Positions 34,625 to 45,933 of a DNA stretch of 64,000 nt are shown here, in pieces. A model generated the notes under the pieces. That model saw only the letters and a list, made by a program, of their open reading frames with translations, made no database searches and had not been told where the DNA came from. The stretch comes from Cristatella mucedo (Eukaryota > Bryozoa > Phylactolaemata > Cristatellidae), in NCBI GenBank assembly GCA_009760855.2, contig WPIO01000013.1:4298501-4362500 (forward strand), given 5' to 3'. The stretch's first letter is position 1, and each line of letters begins with the position of its first letter. The translations under genes were made by a program, and so were the position numbers.

Positions 34625-36115
34625 GGAGCGCGAAGGCAAGCGGATGGATTTCGGGCCACCACGCTGCCAGATTGAAAAACTCGTTGCGGCGAAGGAACTC
34701 GAAGCGAGAGAGCTGACCACGCTGGCTTGCGGGAGCAGCGGTAGTAGGTGCTGCGGACCTACTGTAGCAATTCTGCCGTCGTCATCCAAATGACGTCAGC
34801 TAAATGCTAAGTTCTGTGTGAAGGGGCCTTGGCGATCTGCTGAGTTTCCAGACGTCCACTACACGCTTAAGATTTAGACGATAGTTACACTAATAAGTCC
34901 TTCGCTAGATGGCAGCGAACGTAAAGAGGGCTAAATCACAGAACTGGGTGAACTTAATTTGGTGAAACCTGTGCCTTGAAGCAGGGCTGGTGAATTTGTG
35001 TGATGAGAAGTGTTTCCAACCCAGCAAGTAAGCAGACAAATGTAGAATACGAAGCAGCAATGCTGTCTCTGGAATAATTAGCTCTAAAACCCGAATTAGA
35101 CTTACTTGCTAGGTTTGAAGCTCCGCTATAAAAGTTGATCGTGCTTGACACTACTTGCGACGATGTCCTTCATAGAAACGGCAAAATTGAGACTCGGCGG
35201 TATTTGCTGCTCGAGTTTTTCCGGCCCTGTGTCGACTGCTTACTAAGTGGCTTGATAAAAAAGTCTGTTTGAAATATGCAGAGGAGACAAAACCTGAAGC
35301 TAAGCACATCATTACTATGATATATATGCCGGGCAGCAGTGAAAGGTGTCTCGGAAGAGTAGCATGTACATGATTTAGAGGGCTAGTATTCCTATAAGAC
35401 AGGCGGATGAGCATCGACGTAATGTCAGCGGTTGCAGCTTTGCAGATGGATTGATCGAGGTTGGGCAACACGAAACGGAGGTCGATGAGGATGCCGTGTT
35501 TGGTTCGGAGGCTTTGGAGGGTTTGGCTCGCCAATTTAATTTATCCCGTTTGAAAAGGAGCCAGAGAAGAGACTTTTCACCGAAAAACTCGCTTGCTAAT
35601 GTGCTCACCTGGGAGAGGTTAAGGAGACGCTGATCGTCGATACCGGCACGGCTTGGCTCGTGCGCCCCCTATGATTCTGCATTTCGTCCTTTTTAGAAGT
35701 GAAGAACTCAGCCGTAGCCGTAGGACTGATTGGTGCAACCTTCACTAGCCGACGTATTCCCGACGACGGTCAGTCTGTCGTGATATTTTCTGTAAGCTTT
35801 TTTAAGCTTTCGTTAAGTAGGTCAAGCTAGTTTTACGTCCGTAGTACTCCGTAGGTCAGTAGTGCGAGGGCGAACAGAGCTACGTAGCAAGCAAGCGTCG
35901 TTGGAGGAATTACAAACGGGCTTACATTGTACTCAGTCGTGGGTACAAAGTTATCTAGAAGCACAGCAAGGGTCGCTTTCCAGTACTACCTCATTGAATG
36001 CGAAAAGTGGCGGCCGGATGGCCAGACAAGGCCCCCCAAGTTCCTAAGCCTGGCTCTGACAGCTGCTGTTTTCTTGTCTTATCTCACTCGCTCATCTGTA
36101 CTGCTACGGCGACCG
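34625..36115. other. Host sequence with one LINE-B scrap, otherwise unassigned
   Basis: A minus-strand LINE-B RT scrap (SNLASKSNSGFRANYS) lies at about 35030-35140. GC-richer sequence at 34640-34790 and an open frame at 35451-35633 (+) have no recognisable domain. No gene supported. Confidence 0.45.
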
Positions 36116-36117
36116 TT

Positions 36118-36435
36118 ATAATAATAATAATAATAATGATAACAATACGTGTTTATAGCGCCCTCAGTGAACTGAATCTCTTTCTAGGCACTCCAAAGAT
36201 GCTGTATAGAAAGTACTACCGAAGGATTTGCGGTAGTATCCGCAAGCTGCAGGAACAGTGTAAGCACGCATATGCACACGAAGGACGAATCACAAAGACC
36301 CACTAAATGCTGTAATATACAGGTGTGTTCTAAGATTCATTTTAACTGTCATCGTGTCAGGGGATGTTGCGATGTGGGTCGCGAGTGAGTTCCACGCTAT
36401 GGGAGTAAACGAACTAAAAGTACGGTCTCCAAAGG
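36118..36435 (-). mobile_element. LINE family B 3' end, diverged
   Basis: (ATA)n at 36118-36137, a degenerate hairpin tail (AGCGCCCTCAGTGAACTGAA), then the antisense 3' UTR and ORF2 end. Confidence 0.75.
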
Positions 36436-36439
36436 TTTT

Positions 36440-37325
36440 GAGGTTCCGCTGAATTGTCATCTCTCAAACGTAACGCAAGAGGGCCACCAACTTTAACAGC
36501 ATGGTTGATCTCAATTCCAGATGCCACCTGTGGATGAGCACAAACTCAGGTTTTGAGGCCGGCATAATCAGTTGACTTCATACGGATATTTGGAGTAACC
36601 AAGCACCTGTTCCTGTGGTTATATCTAATGGAGGCTTGAAATGTCAAAATAACGAGCCCCGTTGTTTTGCTCAATTGTAATAATCAAAGCTAACACTTTT
36701 TAATCAAAGCAGTGAGAGTACTTCGTATCTGGTCAAAGTGTTGTCATATTCGCGGCTTTAGAAATGGCCACCGTTTGGCAAGGCACCAACACGTATACCT
36801 TCACGTATACGTTTGGCAAGCCACCGACACGCTCTCAGTCACTCTACCGTTTGCAGAAGATTCTGCTGCTAATGCTACCTCTGACTAATAGAGGCACTAA
36901 ACCTCGGTTAAAGAAAAACAAGTCTCTTGAATTAGCAGACCTTTTCTTTTTATAAATAAGTCAATGTATTTTCTTAATATCACCCGGATCTCTATGGTTT
37001 AGTGATGGCAACAGTCCAGACAGCTCGGAAACTTGGCAAGATACTTTCAAGATAATATCACTAGAAAAAAGTATACCTAAAACACAAGCCATAAATTATG
37101 TAATATATCCGCTTTTTAATAATTACAATTATGGATAATTAGTAAGCTCACGTGAACGCGATAATCTGAATTGGCATGCAATTGCAAGCATTTTAGTACC
37201 TATCCACATACATACCGACGTATCTAGGTCAAGGGCTCTTTATATACAATCTTTAAAAAAATGTGATATGCAGTATTTTTTAAGTACATCTATATAACCT
37301 CTTGGTGGGTACTGAACATTAATAA
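36440..37325. other. Unassigned AT-leaning host sequence
   Basis: No gene or RNA supported. A CACGTATACCTTCACGTATAC near-repeat lies at 36790-36815. Confidence 0.4.
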
Positions 37326-37329
37326 GCAA

Positions 37330-38458
37330 ATCCTCTGGCTGATGTGATTGCCAAGTACAATATAGGCTTTCACTTCTGTGCGGATGACACTCAGTTGTAC
37401 CATTGCTTTGATACCTCAAATTCTCTCAACTCACTTGCTGCATGTATTGATGACATCCTCACATGAATGGTAGCAAATTTTCTAAAACTAAACGATGATG
37501 AAACTAACTTACCAGTTATGGGCAAACCCAGTGTAATTCACAAATTGAAAAGGCTGGCGCTCAAAATTGGCTCTGCTAGCATATCTCCTGTTGAATCAAC
37601 TTGAAATGTAGGTGTCATGTTCCAAAGTGACCTCTCGCTAGACGACCACATCAGCTCCACAGTCAAGTGTGCCTACTTTCAGCTACATAACATAGCTAAA
37701 ATTCGGGACTGTTTAGATAGAGATACCACATCTAAGTTGGTCCATGCATTTGTGACATCCCGTCTTGACTTCTGTAACTCACTGTTTGCTGGCCTACCGG
37801 CACGTGCAATCAGGCAACTGCAGCTGGTGCAAAACTCCGCAGCCAGGCTTGTCTGTCATGAGCGTCGCAGTTGCCACATCACACCACTTCTCGCCGACCT
37901 GCACTGGCTACCAGTCAAGCAACGGATCGACTTCAGGGTTTTGTCTCTCATTTTTAGGTCATTTAATTCTTTCGCTCCAGCCTATCTCTCAGATATACTC
38001 CCCCACCAGGCCAAGCATCGTACCACCCGCTTTTCAGAATCCAACAGTTTAGCAATACCTCGTACAATCCTCAAATCCTTTGGAGACCGTGCATTTAGTT
38101 CGTGTGCTCCCAAAGCCTGGAACTTCCTCCCGATTAGCGTCAGAACATCCCCTGACCTGACCACATTTAAAAAGAACTTAACAACACACAACTTAGAACA
38201 GCCTGTAGTGGGTCCCTGCGATTCGTCCTTTATGTGCTTATGCGTGCTGACACTGTGCATACTGCCACTAGCCACACTTGCATGCTGACCCTGTGCATAT
38301 CACCCCTAACCATGTTATTCATTTTGTTTGCTTATCAAGCATGATATTACTCACCATCCAATTGCGTTTCCCTTTGCAGCAAATGTAAAGCGCCTAGAAA
38401 GAGAATGAGTTCTCTGAGGGTGCTTTATCAAGTGCATTATTATTATTATGTTATTATT
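37330..38458 (+). mobile_element. LINE family B, 5'-truncated, long copy
   Basis: Starts just before the RT active site (FHFCADDTQLYHCF; first Tyr changed to Cys), then LNDDETNLPVMGKPS. A 223-codon open frame runs 37617-38288 (FQSDLSLDDHISSTVKCAYF, LQLVQNSAARLVCHERR, LHWLPVKQRIDFRVLSL, KAWNFLPISVRTSPDL). It ends with the hairpin tail and (ATT)n. Confidence 0.88.
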
Positions 38459-38499
38459 ACCAGTGGGTGTCCACTCAGAGTTCTGCCGGACGCTTCCAA

Positions 38500-38638
38500 T
38501 CAGACCCCACAAACTGTCAGTGGCCCAGTGGTTAAGGTGCTCGCCCGGGGACCAAAGACGGGCCGAAGGTAGTGGACTCAAGCCCGGTGGCATATGTGAA
38601 GCCCCTGATTCGAGATTAAGTTCTTTTAGGGTCCTATA

Positions 38639-38640
<2 letters not shown>
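38500..38640 (+). mobile_element. tRNA-derived SINE, family S
   Basis: Box A GGCCCAGTGGTTAAGGTGC, diverged box B GGACTCAAGCCC, tail AAGCCCCTGATTCGAGATTAAG...GGGTCCTATA, running straight into the TA repeat. Confidence 0.75.

Positions 38641-38722
<82 letters not shown>
38641..38722. repeat. (TA)n microsatellite
   Basis: About 80 bp of TA with one CATA interruption, grown from a SINE tail. Confidence 0.95.
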
Positions 38723-38724
<2 letters not shown>

Positions 38725-39574
38725 ATTATTTCCGGAATGAACATGATGTGTCAAATTTGCAGTTAACTATTAAGTTTGTGCGAAGCAAACCAAAAGTCTA
38801 GTCAATTGCTTTACCTACTTGCCACTTCAGAAGCCGTAGCACGGTCTTAACCGCCGAAGTTAGGTCAACATGCACGTGAACGAAGATCTCGGCATTGCAT
38901 TCACCAGGTTCACATCTGAGTGTATTAATCGTAGGAGTAACCTATTAGAGATCAAAATCATCTGCCACACGAGGCTCTTTGTCAGCGAAGCTACGACAGA
39001 CAAGAGACGTGCCCTTCTTCATAAAGCATCAGCATAACCACGCATAACCATTCCAGCTTTGCACTCAGCCAAAACGTATATCCTCATCTAGCCGATGGCT
39101 GGCAAAGGCCGATTGACTTGTAGTCCAGACACCATCGGCAGAACACAGATAACGCTGCCTAACGCAGTTTTATTTTGTTTTTGGGTAGTGCCCATCATTT
39201 TGCAGTTGCAGTCTCAAAAGTATTGGAAACTTTATTTCCCAGCGAACATTGCTTCTATGAACAAGGTTATGTTGCATATACCGAAGTCGGATGTCAAATC
39301 TACAAGGTAATATTTCGGCATACATTTTATTTTATGAATGAAAGCATACAAGTTAATCATACAGTAATCAAACCCAATCAAGTTTTAATTAAAACCTTAA
39401 CGATTCAGCATTTGATGTGCCTGCCTACCTTGAACATTAAATACTACACCAAATCATCAAGGCATTATATATTGATCATTTGCTCCATGCATTAATGTAT
39501 CTCGTTGATCACATAGTAATAATAATAAATATAAAAATATTTATAATAAATATAATTATAAATACCACTAATAA
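38723..39574. other. Unassigned host sequence
   Basis: No gene or known repeat supported. Confidence 0.4.
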
Positions 39575-39675
39575 TAATAATACAAATAATACATTTGATA
39601 TAGCGCCCTCAGAGAACTCATTCTATTTCTAGGCACTTTAAATTTGTTGCAAAGCAACCACGATCGAATGAGTTG
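39575..39675 (-). mobile_element. LINE family B tail, minimal insertion
   Basis: Antisense (AAT)n and the hairpin tail only; severely 5'-truncated. Confidence 0.65.
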
Positions 39676-39904
39676 AAATTAATGCAATCCTCATTTATAC
39701 TTTCTAGCAATACATCGTGACAAAAATACAGGAGCTTTAAGCTCACCATTGCAGCCGAATTCCATCTTCAAAAGTGGAAAAATATCTGTATTTTCCCGAG
39801 TTAGCATCAAGAGGCTGAAAAATTCCGTAGACGAATTTCACGAGGTCTGAGGCCGCGTTATCAAGCCACGGTCATGTAGCACTCCATAGAAGCACAGCTG
39901 TCCT

Positions 39905-40020
39905 GGTTTGGCACAGGGTGAGATCGCCTTTGACTACCGAGGTCGTGGGCTCCTGAGGCGTAGTTGAAGCGTCTAGATAGATTAATTTTGTCTTACGGCG
40001 CTATACAAATGAATTTATTT
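39905..40020 (+). mobile_element. tRNA-derived SINE, family S, diverged
   Basis: Box B GGTCGTGGGCTCC with the S tail (GAAGCGTCTAGATAGATTAATTTTGTC...GGCGCTATACAAATGAATTT). Box A is poorly kept. Confidence 0.6.
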
Positions 40021-40137
40021 ACTTTCCTCTTTAGTACGCATCTCTTCTAGGTGACTCGATGCACCCCAAAAAGGAGTACCGTAGCGTTAAAACATTGCTG
40101 GACGTCCATGAGGTTCAATGGTTAGTTCGGTGGTTCT

Positions 40138-40228
40138 CTCTCATGAACGAATGGCAGTGTCGACGCTTCAATGGATCGACGAATGAGCTTTACTGGAACC
40201 ACGATAATGCCTATCAACGGCCCCTATT
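40138..40228 (+). repeat. 91-bp dispersed repeat, copy 2
   Basis: Direct copy of 34531-34621. Here the plus frame is open (MNEWQCRRFNGSTNELYW...), but copy 1 has a 2-base shift in that frame, so coding is not supported. Confidence 0.85.
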
Positions 40229-40519
40229 AGTCGATTCGGTCACCCGAGACTTCAAAAGCCACTCATCAGATAGTCTTCCGGGAGGCTTCACAAAGTCTTC
40301 CTGCTAGCTTTGTTTTTGAGACGGCAGGGGCCGCCATGGGCACCATCACAGGTGGGACAGGGCACGGTGGACCGAGTCCTACATGGGTAGTGAAGATGCT
40401 ACGCGGTACCCACAGGATGGATGGTGCTGATGATGGAAGCGAGGGAAACTTAAATGGTCACGGCTCTGGATAAGGAACCTCTAGACTTCTTCTCTAAGCA
40501 GCCCGACAAGAAGGCCATA

Positions 40520-40960
40520 AGGCCTCAGGCGCTTACTGCTAGTCCAAATCTGCAGCTAAGCTACAGTCGTGAGCCTCAGTTGTAGTTGCTACCACACTTC
40601 TCACCGATCTGCAATGACTACCAGTCAAGCGACGAATCGACCAAGGTGAACTAAACTCACTTTTATGCACCTTCATTCCATGGCACCAGCGTATTTGGCA
40701 GACCTCCCCACCAGGTTAAATAAGTCTCGGTCACTAGCCAATTACCTAGGCATTGAACGGACCTCATCTTTTGGAAACCATGCATTTAGTCATATTCCCC
40801 AAAAGCCCGACTGTTGGAAGTACCCAGTAATGCTAGACCATATTAAGAGCCACCTACAACAGTATTCAGGGGATCCTTGCGAAACGTCCTTACGTGTGCT
40901 GACTGCACGCCACAGCACTGTTTCATTTGGCAAACAAACAGAACAGCTAGGTACTCACTG
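40520..40960 (+). mobile_element. LINE family B ORF2 C-terminal, degenerate
   Basis: LLTDLQ and LPVKRRIDQG-type text (about 40595-40650), LHSMAPAYLADL (about 40670), then FGNHAFSH. No tail. Confidence 0.65.
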
Positions 40961-40964
40961 ATAC

Positions 40965-42065
40965 ACTGTACATGCCCCGAAATTTATGCATTCACGATGA
41001 AGCAGATATTCTTTTCATACGAAAATTCTTACCGGCTGGTTTTTCCTGACAAAAGTATTTCCTGTTGCATGTGCATGAATTCAATGATAACAATACCATT
41101 GTCTTACAACAAAAGATTGCAACTTACTATTCCGACAAAACCTCACCGGGTTTATTGAATAAAGATGAAAAGAGGATCAGTTAAAAATATTGGTCGTGGC
41201 ATCACAACACATACCGAGTACACTGGTCTAGTTTTACACAAAACCTTACTGATGGCTTTCAGTGCAAACTTACTAAATTAATGCCGAATGCAAGACTCAA
41301 AGTCATGATCCCCAGTAGTAGTGAACACAGTAACCCTGAGCCAAGCAAGGGTAATGCTGAATGAAGTGTAGTAGCCATACGGAAGTCACCGTTCACGGAT
41401 CCGAGCTGCTTTTTCTTGGTTTATGCAGTGCCTAGAAAAAAAAGTTCTGCTAAGCATCAGCAGGGAATGCTTTCAACCGGCTGCCGATATAGCACATAAG
41501 CAGCTTGATAGACAAGTGTTGACTGTTCGGACAGCTCAGCCACGGTTCGACAAAGTGTGACAGCTGCAGATGGCCTCGCAATTTGGAAATGAGTGCTACA
41601 CTGGCTTACAACTTTACCAGGAATAATTAACACAATAGGAGCGTACAGAAATCTAAAAGACTAACCACTGTTGAAATGCCTAATATCTGTCACAGGAGCT
41701 ACCTCTCTGAGCAATGGCAATCTTTGCTCCATGCACTATTTCTTTTAAATGCAGATCCTAAACTTGCATGGCATACAGTCCAGCACGCCAACATTTCTTC
41801 ATCTACATATGACAATTTATTTCTAACATGCACAATGTTACTGCCAATTGCTTTGACAGTGTACAAGCTTTCTTTAATGTCCACAGAAAAATGACCAGCC
41901 TTGACAATAAAAGCAAACTGAAATATGTACCTGCATATCGCAGTCGACAAAAACTTGGAAGTGCTTAGATGGCTGCCAGTCACAAATATTCACGAAAAGA
42001 TAACCAAGCACACTACAAAAAACACCCATGATTAGCCAATACCAGCCTGTCATCGCAGGTCAAAA
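40965..42065 (-). other. Probable 3' part of the snoRNA host gene; few firm features
   Basis: One further candidate exon lies at about 41932-41973 on the minus strand (acceptor CTGGCAG, donor CAG/GTACAT). An AATAAA on the minus strand near 41151 could be its polyadenylation signal. Otherwise unassigned. Confidence 0.3.
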
Positions 42066-42071
42066 TGCATG

Positions 42072-42142
42072 CCACAAAGTCAGAATCGATAAATAATCAA
42101 TGTCTTCATATGTCCCTATCGAGTGTCATCATTTATTTACGG
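42072..42142 (-). ncRNA. C/D-box snoRNA-like, copy 1
   Basis: Minus strand: C box ATGATGA (42126-42132), guide-like GATAGGGACA (42111-42120), an ATGA D'-like box, and D box CTGA (42080-42083). Seven flanking bases on each side pair (CCGTAAA with TTTGTGG, two G-U) to form a terminal stem. The guide is complementary to a conserved large-subunit rRNA segment that I recall as CTGTCCCTATCTACTATC. It lies just downstream of predicted exon 42177-42228. Confidence 0.7.
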
Positions 42143-42484
42143 TCCACCGGCCAGAAATAGCAAGACCACTACTTACACCAGACTTTCATCCGACAAGCAG
42201 CTTTTAGATAACCGGCTTCTTTGGACCCCTACGAAAAACAGTCGAGCTAGAACATCGTACGAGAAGCAAAATTAATTAAAGCCAAGCAGTCGCAGAACCT
42301 TTCAGCAGGCTCACCGAATGCTGAGTTTAATATGTTCTTGCATCTAAACAAATTTGATGCTTTGAATGTCGGCTACTGATTTAGAACAGACGGTCACAAA
42401 CATGACCAACTGATGGAAAATATATCTACAAAAAATTAAAGCAATGGGTAACAAAGGATGCACAACCACGTAAAAAAAGGCTTA

Positions 42485-42561
42485 GTGTCGCCAACGATCA
42501 GTACTGATAAAAAATCACGGACTTCATATGTCCCTATCACAGTGTCATCATATCACTACAC
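42485..42561 (-). ncRNA. C/D-box snoRNA-like, copy 2
   Basis: Minus strand: C box ATGATGA (42545-42551), guide GATAGGGACA (42529-42538), a C'-like GTGATTT, and D box CTGA (42498-42501). The flanks GTGTAGTGAT and ATCGTTGGCGACAC pair over ten positions with a small bulge, the best terminal stem of the four. It lies in the intron between predicted exons 42590-42626 and 42177-42228. Confidence 0.78.
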
Positions 42562-43618
42562 GAATGTGCATCAAGTAGTTTCCACTCACCTATTTAGCGT
42601 TTGTTCGAGGTATCATCGAAGACGAGCTAAAAAAAGATCAATTGCAAAACATGCCAGTACAGCATAAGAGGACAACTTAAAGTTAAACGTCGTTTAACAA
42701 GCGAACGAACAGGTAGCAAAGGCCCCCATCCACCCAAGCAAGCAAAATATCACGATTGAGACACAACACAGCAATAAAAATAACCAGAACAATCATTCTG
42801 CATACAAACTGTAATGTTATTGCGGGCGTAGTGTTATTTAAATAACAGTAACACCAACATCTGTATAACTATATAAATGATGCTATGAACATAAGGGTAC
42901 ACTAACTGCAGACAACTATGCTTATCAAACACGGCAAGTATTCCGTGACCCGATTAAGCATTTGGAAACAGCAAGGCTACACGCACGCAGTATTAAGCAG
43001 TAATTCTAGCCACATAACGATACAACTCGTTCCAAGGTAAGGCGTGAAATATTGTAATTCAAAACACGCGGCGAAGTATAAATGTAAGCACCAAACCTCA
43101 GCAGTTTCACGTCTTGGACCATTTATCGATCGAAGAATTTGCAAGCCCCACCAGGCCATGTACAAAACGGTCGGATATTAATTATGTCCACCAAACATAC
43201 ACCTACAAGAACGTCTTACAATGTAGTTACATTCTATAGCAAAGCAGCCTGAATTTTGCTCAGGACAACTCTGTAGGACAAATCTTACTGCAGCACACAT
43301 TGATTTGCATACAGCAGCAGTTAGTTGCACAATTATGTATGCTTTCAGCCTTCATGCACCCACACTGTGCAGGGGCACGGATAACAGCACCAAGCAAAAT
43401 ATATTTAAGAGCCAAAAAGCCACAATCACGTACAGCTGTGCATGTTTATATATAAAGCAGCAACTTACCGTAAAGCCAGCTTTGAAACCGAAGATTTTAG
43501 TGGCTGCCGGGTCTACTGCCATTTGAAGTGTAGGCAACCTGTAAGTTGATGCACCTACAAAAAACCCATTCACAGAAATCACATCACTCTAGCTCAAAGC
43601 ACGTATCAAAGCCGCTGC

Positions 43619-43683
43619 ATGCAGTCAGAACTGATAAAAAATCACTACATCATTTGTCCCTATCACAGGGTCATCATACCAAT
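43619..43683 (-). ncRNA. C/D-box snoRNA-like, copy 3
   Basis: Minus strand: C box ATGATGA (43671-43677), guide GATAGGGACA (43655-43664), GTGATTT, D box CTGA (43625-43628). Terminal stem not obvious. Lies between predicted exons 43718-43753 and 43469-43554. Confidence 0.7.
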
Positions 43684-43819
43684 GTATAAATTAAAATTAC
43701 AAAGTGCATTTACTTACTCGTTACGACTTGTCTTTTTGGATCCATTCTAATAACTAGAAATAAAAACTCAAATTATTATTGACCTAAATACAATTAAAAC
43801 ACCACATAACACACAAGCC

Positions 43820-43882
43820 TTTTCTCAGAAACGACAAATAATCACGAGATTCATTGTCCCTATCAAATTTCATCATTGCAAG
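43820..43882 (-). ncRNA. C/D-box snoRNA-like, copy 4
   Basis: Minus strand: C box ATGATGA (43870-43876), guide GATAGGGACA (43855-43864), GTGATTA, D box CTGA (43825-43828). Lies between predicted exons 43919-44020 and 43718-43753. The guide and boxes are conserved while the spacers have diverged. Confidence 0.68.
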
Positions 43883-44637
43883 TAGTTACTCTGTAGCAGC
43901 CACGTGGCAAGCGCTTACGGTCGGTTTTCCGCCAAGAAATTCGACTGGTAAAACTCCATCGGGCTACTCGTTTTCCGCAACGTTTTCAAATAGTAGTGAT
44001 TGGATCTTGCAGCATATAGGCTAAAACAAAACCAGTGACCATTTGATATTGCAAGCCAGACTTTTCTCTTGCTTGCACAGCAATTGGTAACGACAGGCAG
44101 AGCCAATGTGTGACGCGCACACAAGCATAACGATTTCACATAACGACTTCAGGCAGTAGGGGTCGTATTGGGGTAGCTTTATGTTCGCAGTTAGTTTCTT
44201 CAGACTCGCAGTCACAGTACTACTTCTATTGCAAACGGAAATAAAAACCATGTTTCATCTGCCACCCTGGTTTTTGTTTAATGGGGTTGAGGTGATCACT
44301 CAACTTCGAACACATTTCGGCACATCGAAAAGAATGGCCGCTAAAAGACGTGCTTAATAGAACGCTAGTAATAGCGCAAATAAACAGCAGCCTACATAAT
44401 TGTTCGTGCTACCTGCTAAGGGACGCACGTTAGCCTAACGTATCCTTTTGCTAGCAGCGTGTAGCAAGTACGGCAGGACTCGGGATGACGGGAACGCGGC
44501 ACGACGGCACCATCTCATGAATCGGAAAACATCTCATTAGCAGCGATAAAGTATGTTAACTCTATATAACACAGCAACTCGGTATTAGTGTCTTAGATTT
44601 TCTAAACAAGGAACAATAACACAGCGACAAAACTTAC

Positions 44638-45345
44638 CACAGGGAACGTGTCGGGAGCGTACCTGCCACGAGAGAGCCTCGCCGACCAAGACCGCTGTAG
44701 GCCAAGGTCGATGGAGACGTAGTATCCGGTTCCGGGTTAAAGGTCCCACCCAGCCGAACGAAATAGATAGGCCCAGCGTACGCGAACCCCCTAAATGCGA
44801 AAGTCGATGGCGCAATTACCGTGAAGTGGCGAGTAGTCAAACACTTCCGCCGACAAGTATAATATATGTGAAGTGACCGTTTGCCATGGAAATCTCGGGT
44901 CTCCGACAAACGGCCGCACAGTGATCGGTGCGGGAGCGGTGCGGGAGCGGTGCGGGAGCGGTGCGGGAGCGGTGCGGGAGCGGTGCGGGAGCGGTGCGGG
45001 AGCGAGCCCCGGAGTGGGAACGCGGCCGCTCGGGTTGGGGGTGGGAGGAGGAGGGGGCGTCTGTCTTTCTGCCGCAGTCGGAATGACGTAGCGGCGGCGC
45101 GCGGCTAGCCGACTCGGACAAGCTCGCGCGCGTGCGTGTCTCGAAGCGGGCAAAGTGTCGTTCGCGAAAAAATTTGTACGCGGGTTTGTACTCCGGTGGC
45201 CCGAACGGGTGGCGAACTGCTTTGCCGGCGTCTGTCGCGTGTCGGCAGAGACTTGAAAAGTTGCGAGCGCTGTGCTTTCGGGCAAGTTCTGTCTGGAAGT
45301 GGAATTCACGGCACCCCGTTGGAAACATTTTTGTTTAGGAAGTGT
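44638..45345. promoter_or_regulatory. CpG-rich region, probable promoter
   Basis: Strongly CpG-enriched compared with the surroundings, directly upstream of the predicted snoRNA host gene (minus). It contains about eight tandem copies of the 11-mer GTGCGGGAGCG at 44927-45004. It could also drive something on the plus strand. Long open frames across the 11-mers (44791-45564, minus) reflect the repeat. Confidence 0.5.
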
Positions 45346-45475
45346 TGGACAGCTGATGAGGACCCTGAGCCATGAGTCTTGTGCTATTCTCAAGCACCGT
45401 ACGTGCGCATGCTCAGCCAGCCCGGGCTCTAGGGACTGCTGAGTTGTTGTTCTTCGCAATAAAAGCGGTGAAAGT

Positions 45476-45695
45476 AATATTAATAACAATAATACATTTG
45501 ATACAGCACCCTCAGGGAACTCAACCTCTTTCTGGGCACTTCGCATATGCTGCAAAGGAAGCACGATCGAAAGGTTAGTGGTGGCCTGCTCGATGACATC
45601 GAGAATAGCACCGTCTGGGGTGACGTGTACAGGGTCAGCGTTTTAGTGTGGTTAGTGGCAGCGCGCACAGTGTCAGCAAGTAGAAGTGATTTTTC
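45476..45695 (-). mobile_element. LINE family B 3' end
   Basis: Antisense AATAATAC and hairpin tail (45490-45550), then the antisense 3' UTR (GTGGTTAGTGGCAGC). 5'-truncated. It ends about 240 bp before the first provirus gene. Confidence 0.78.
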
Positions 45696-45933
45696 CATTT
45701 CGCACCCTGACCCTCACTCGAGCACACTCCAAAATTCGACCTCGCGATCGCTCGGTCTCTTTTTGAAGTGGCCCTCCTGAGTGTCAGTGTCCGAAAAAGA
45801 AAAATCAAATCCTACTCCAACAGGTGCTGCTTCTGCGAAATGGAAAACAATAGACTACTCACTACATTCTTAAAATTTAGTTATTATATATTATAGTAAT
45901 TTTTTTCAGAGTTTTTAATTTTGATTAAAATAG

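Larger units (their letters stand above)
42177..44020 (-). ncRNA. Predicted snoRNA host gene, five small exons
   Basis: Exons inferred from splice sites on the minus strand: 43919-44020 (acceptor TTGTTTTAG, donor GTAAGC), 43718-43753 (acceptor TTATTTCTAG, donor GTAAGT), 43469-43554 (acceptor TTTTTGTAG, donor GTAAGT), 42590-42626 (acceptor TTTTTTTAG, donor GTGAGT), 42177-42228 (acceptor TTTTTCGTAG, donor GTAAGT). Three of the four introns between them hold a C/D snoRNA copy; the 0.84-kb intron (42627-43468) does not. Joined exons give only short frames (nine codons from the ATG in 43718-43753 to the end of that exon; a stop in the frame at 42590), so it may be a GAS5-like non-coding host. A coding host with a different exon choice is not excluded. 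A further donor at 44632-44637 suggests a first exon in the CpG-rich region upstream. Confidence 0.55.

Noticed and set aside
34241-34793. Frames of 80-169 codons across the CT repeat
   Set aside because: Low-complexity repeat translation extended into a dispersed repeat; no domain.
40138-40228. Coding exon (MNEWQCRRFNG...)
   Set aside because: The near-identical copy at 34531 has a 2-base length difference in the same frame, which argues against coding constraint.
42498-43876. The four snoRNA-like copies as a plain transposon family
   Set aside because: Only boxes and guide are conserved while spacers and flanks differ, and they alternate with predicted exons on one strand; a small-RNA test is still needed.
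44791-45564. 257-codon Pro/Arg-rich open frame (APAPLPHRSRT repeats)
   Set aside because: The repeat is the 11-mer GTGCGGGAGCG array read three ways; a CpG-rich region lacks stops by composition.
45780-45930. Left terminal inverted repeat of the provirus
   Set aside because: I looked for sequence complementary to the right-end palindrome and found none by eye; the left end may be truncated.
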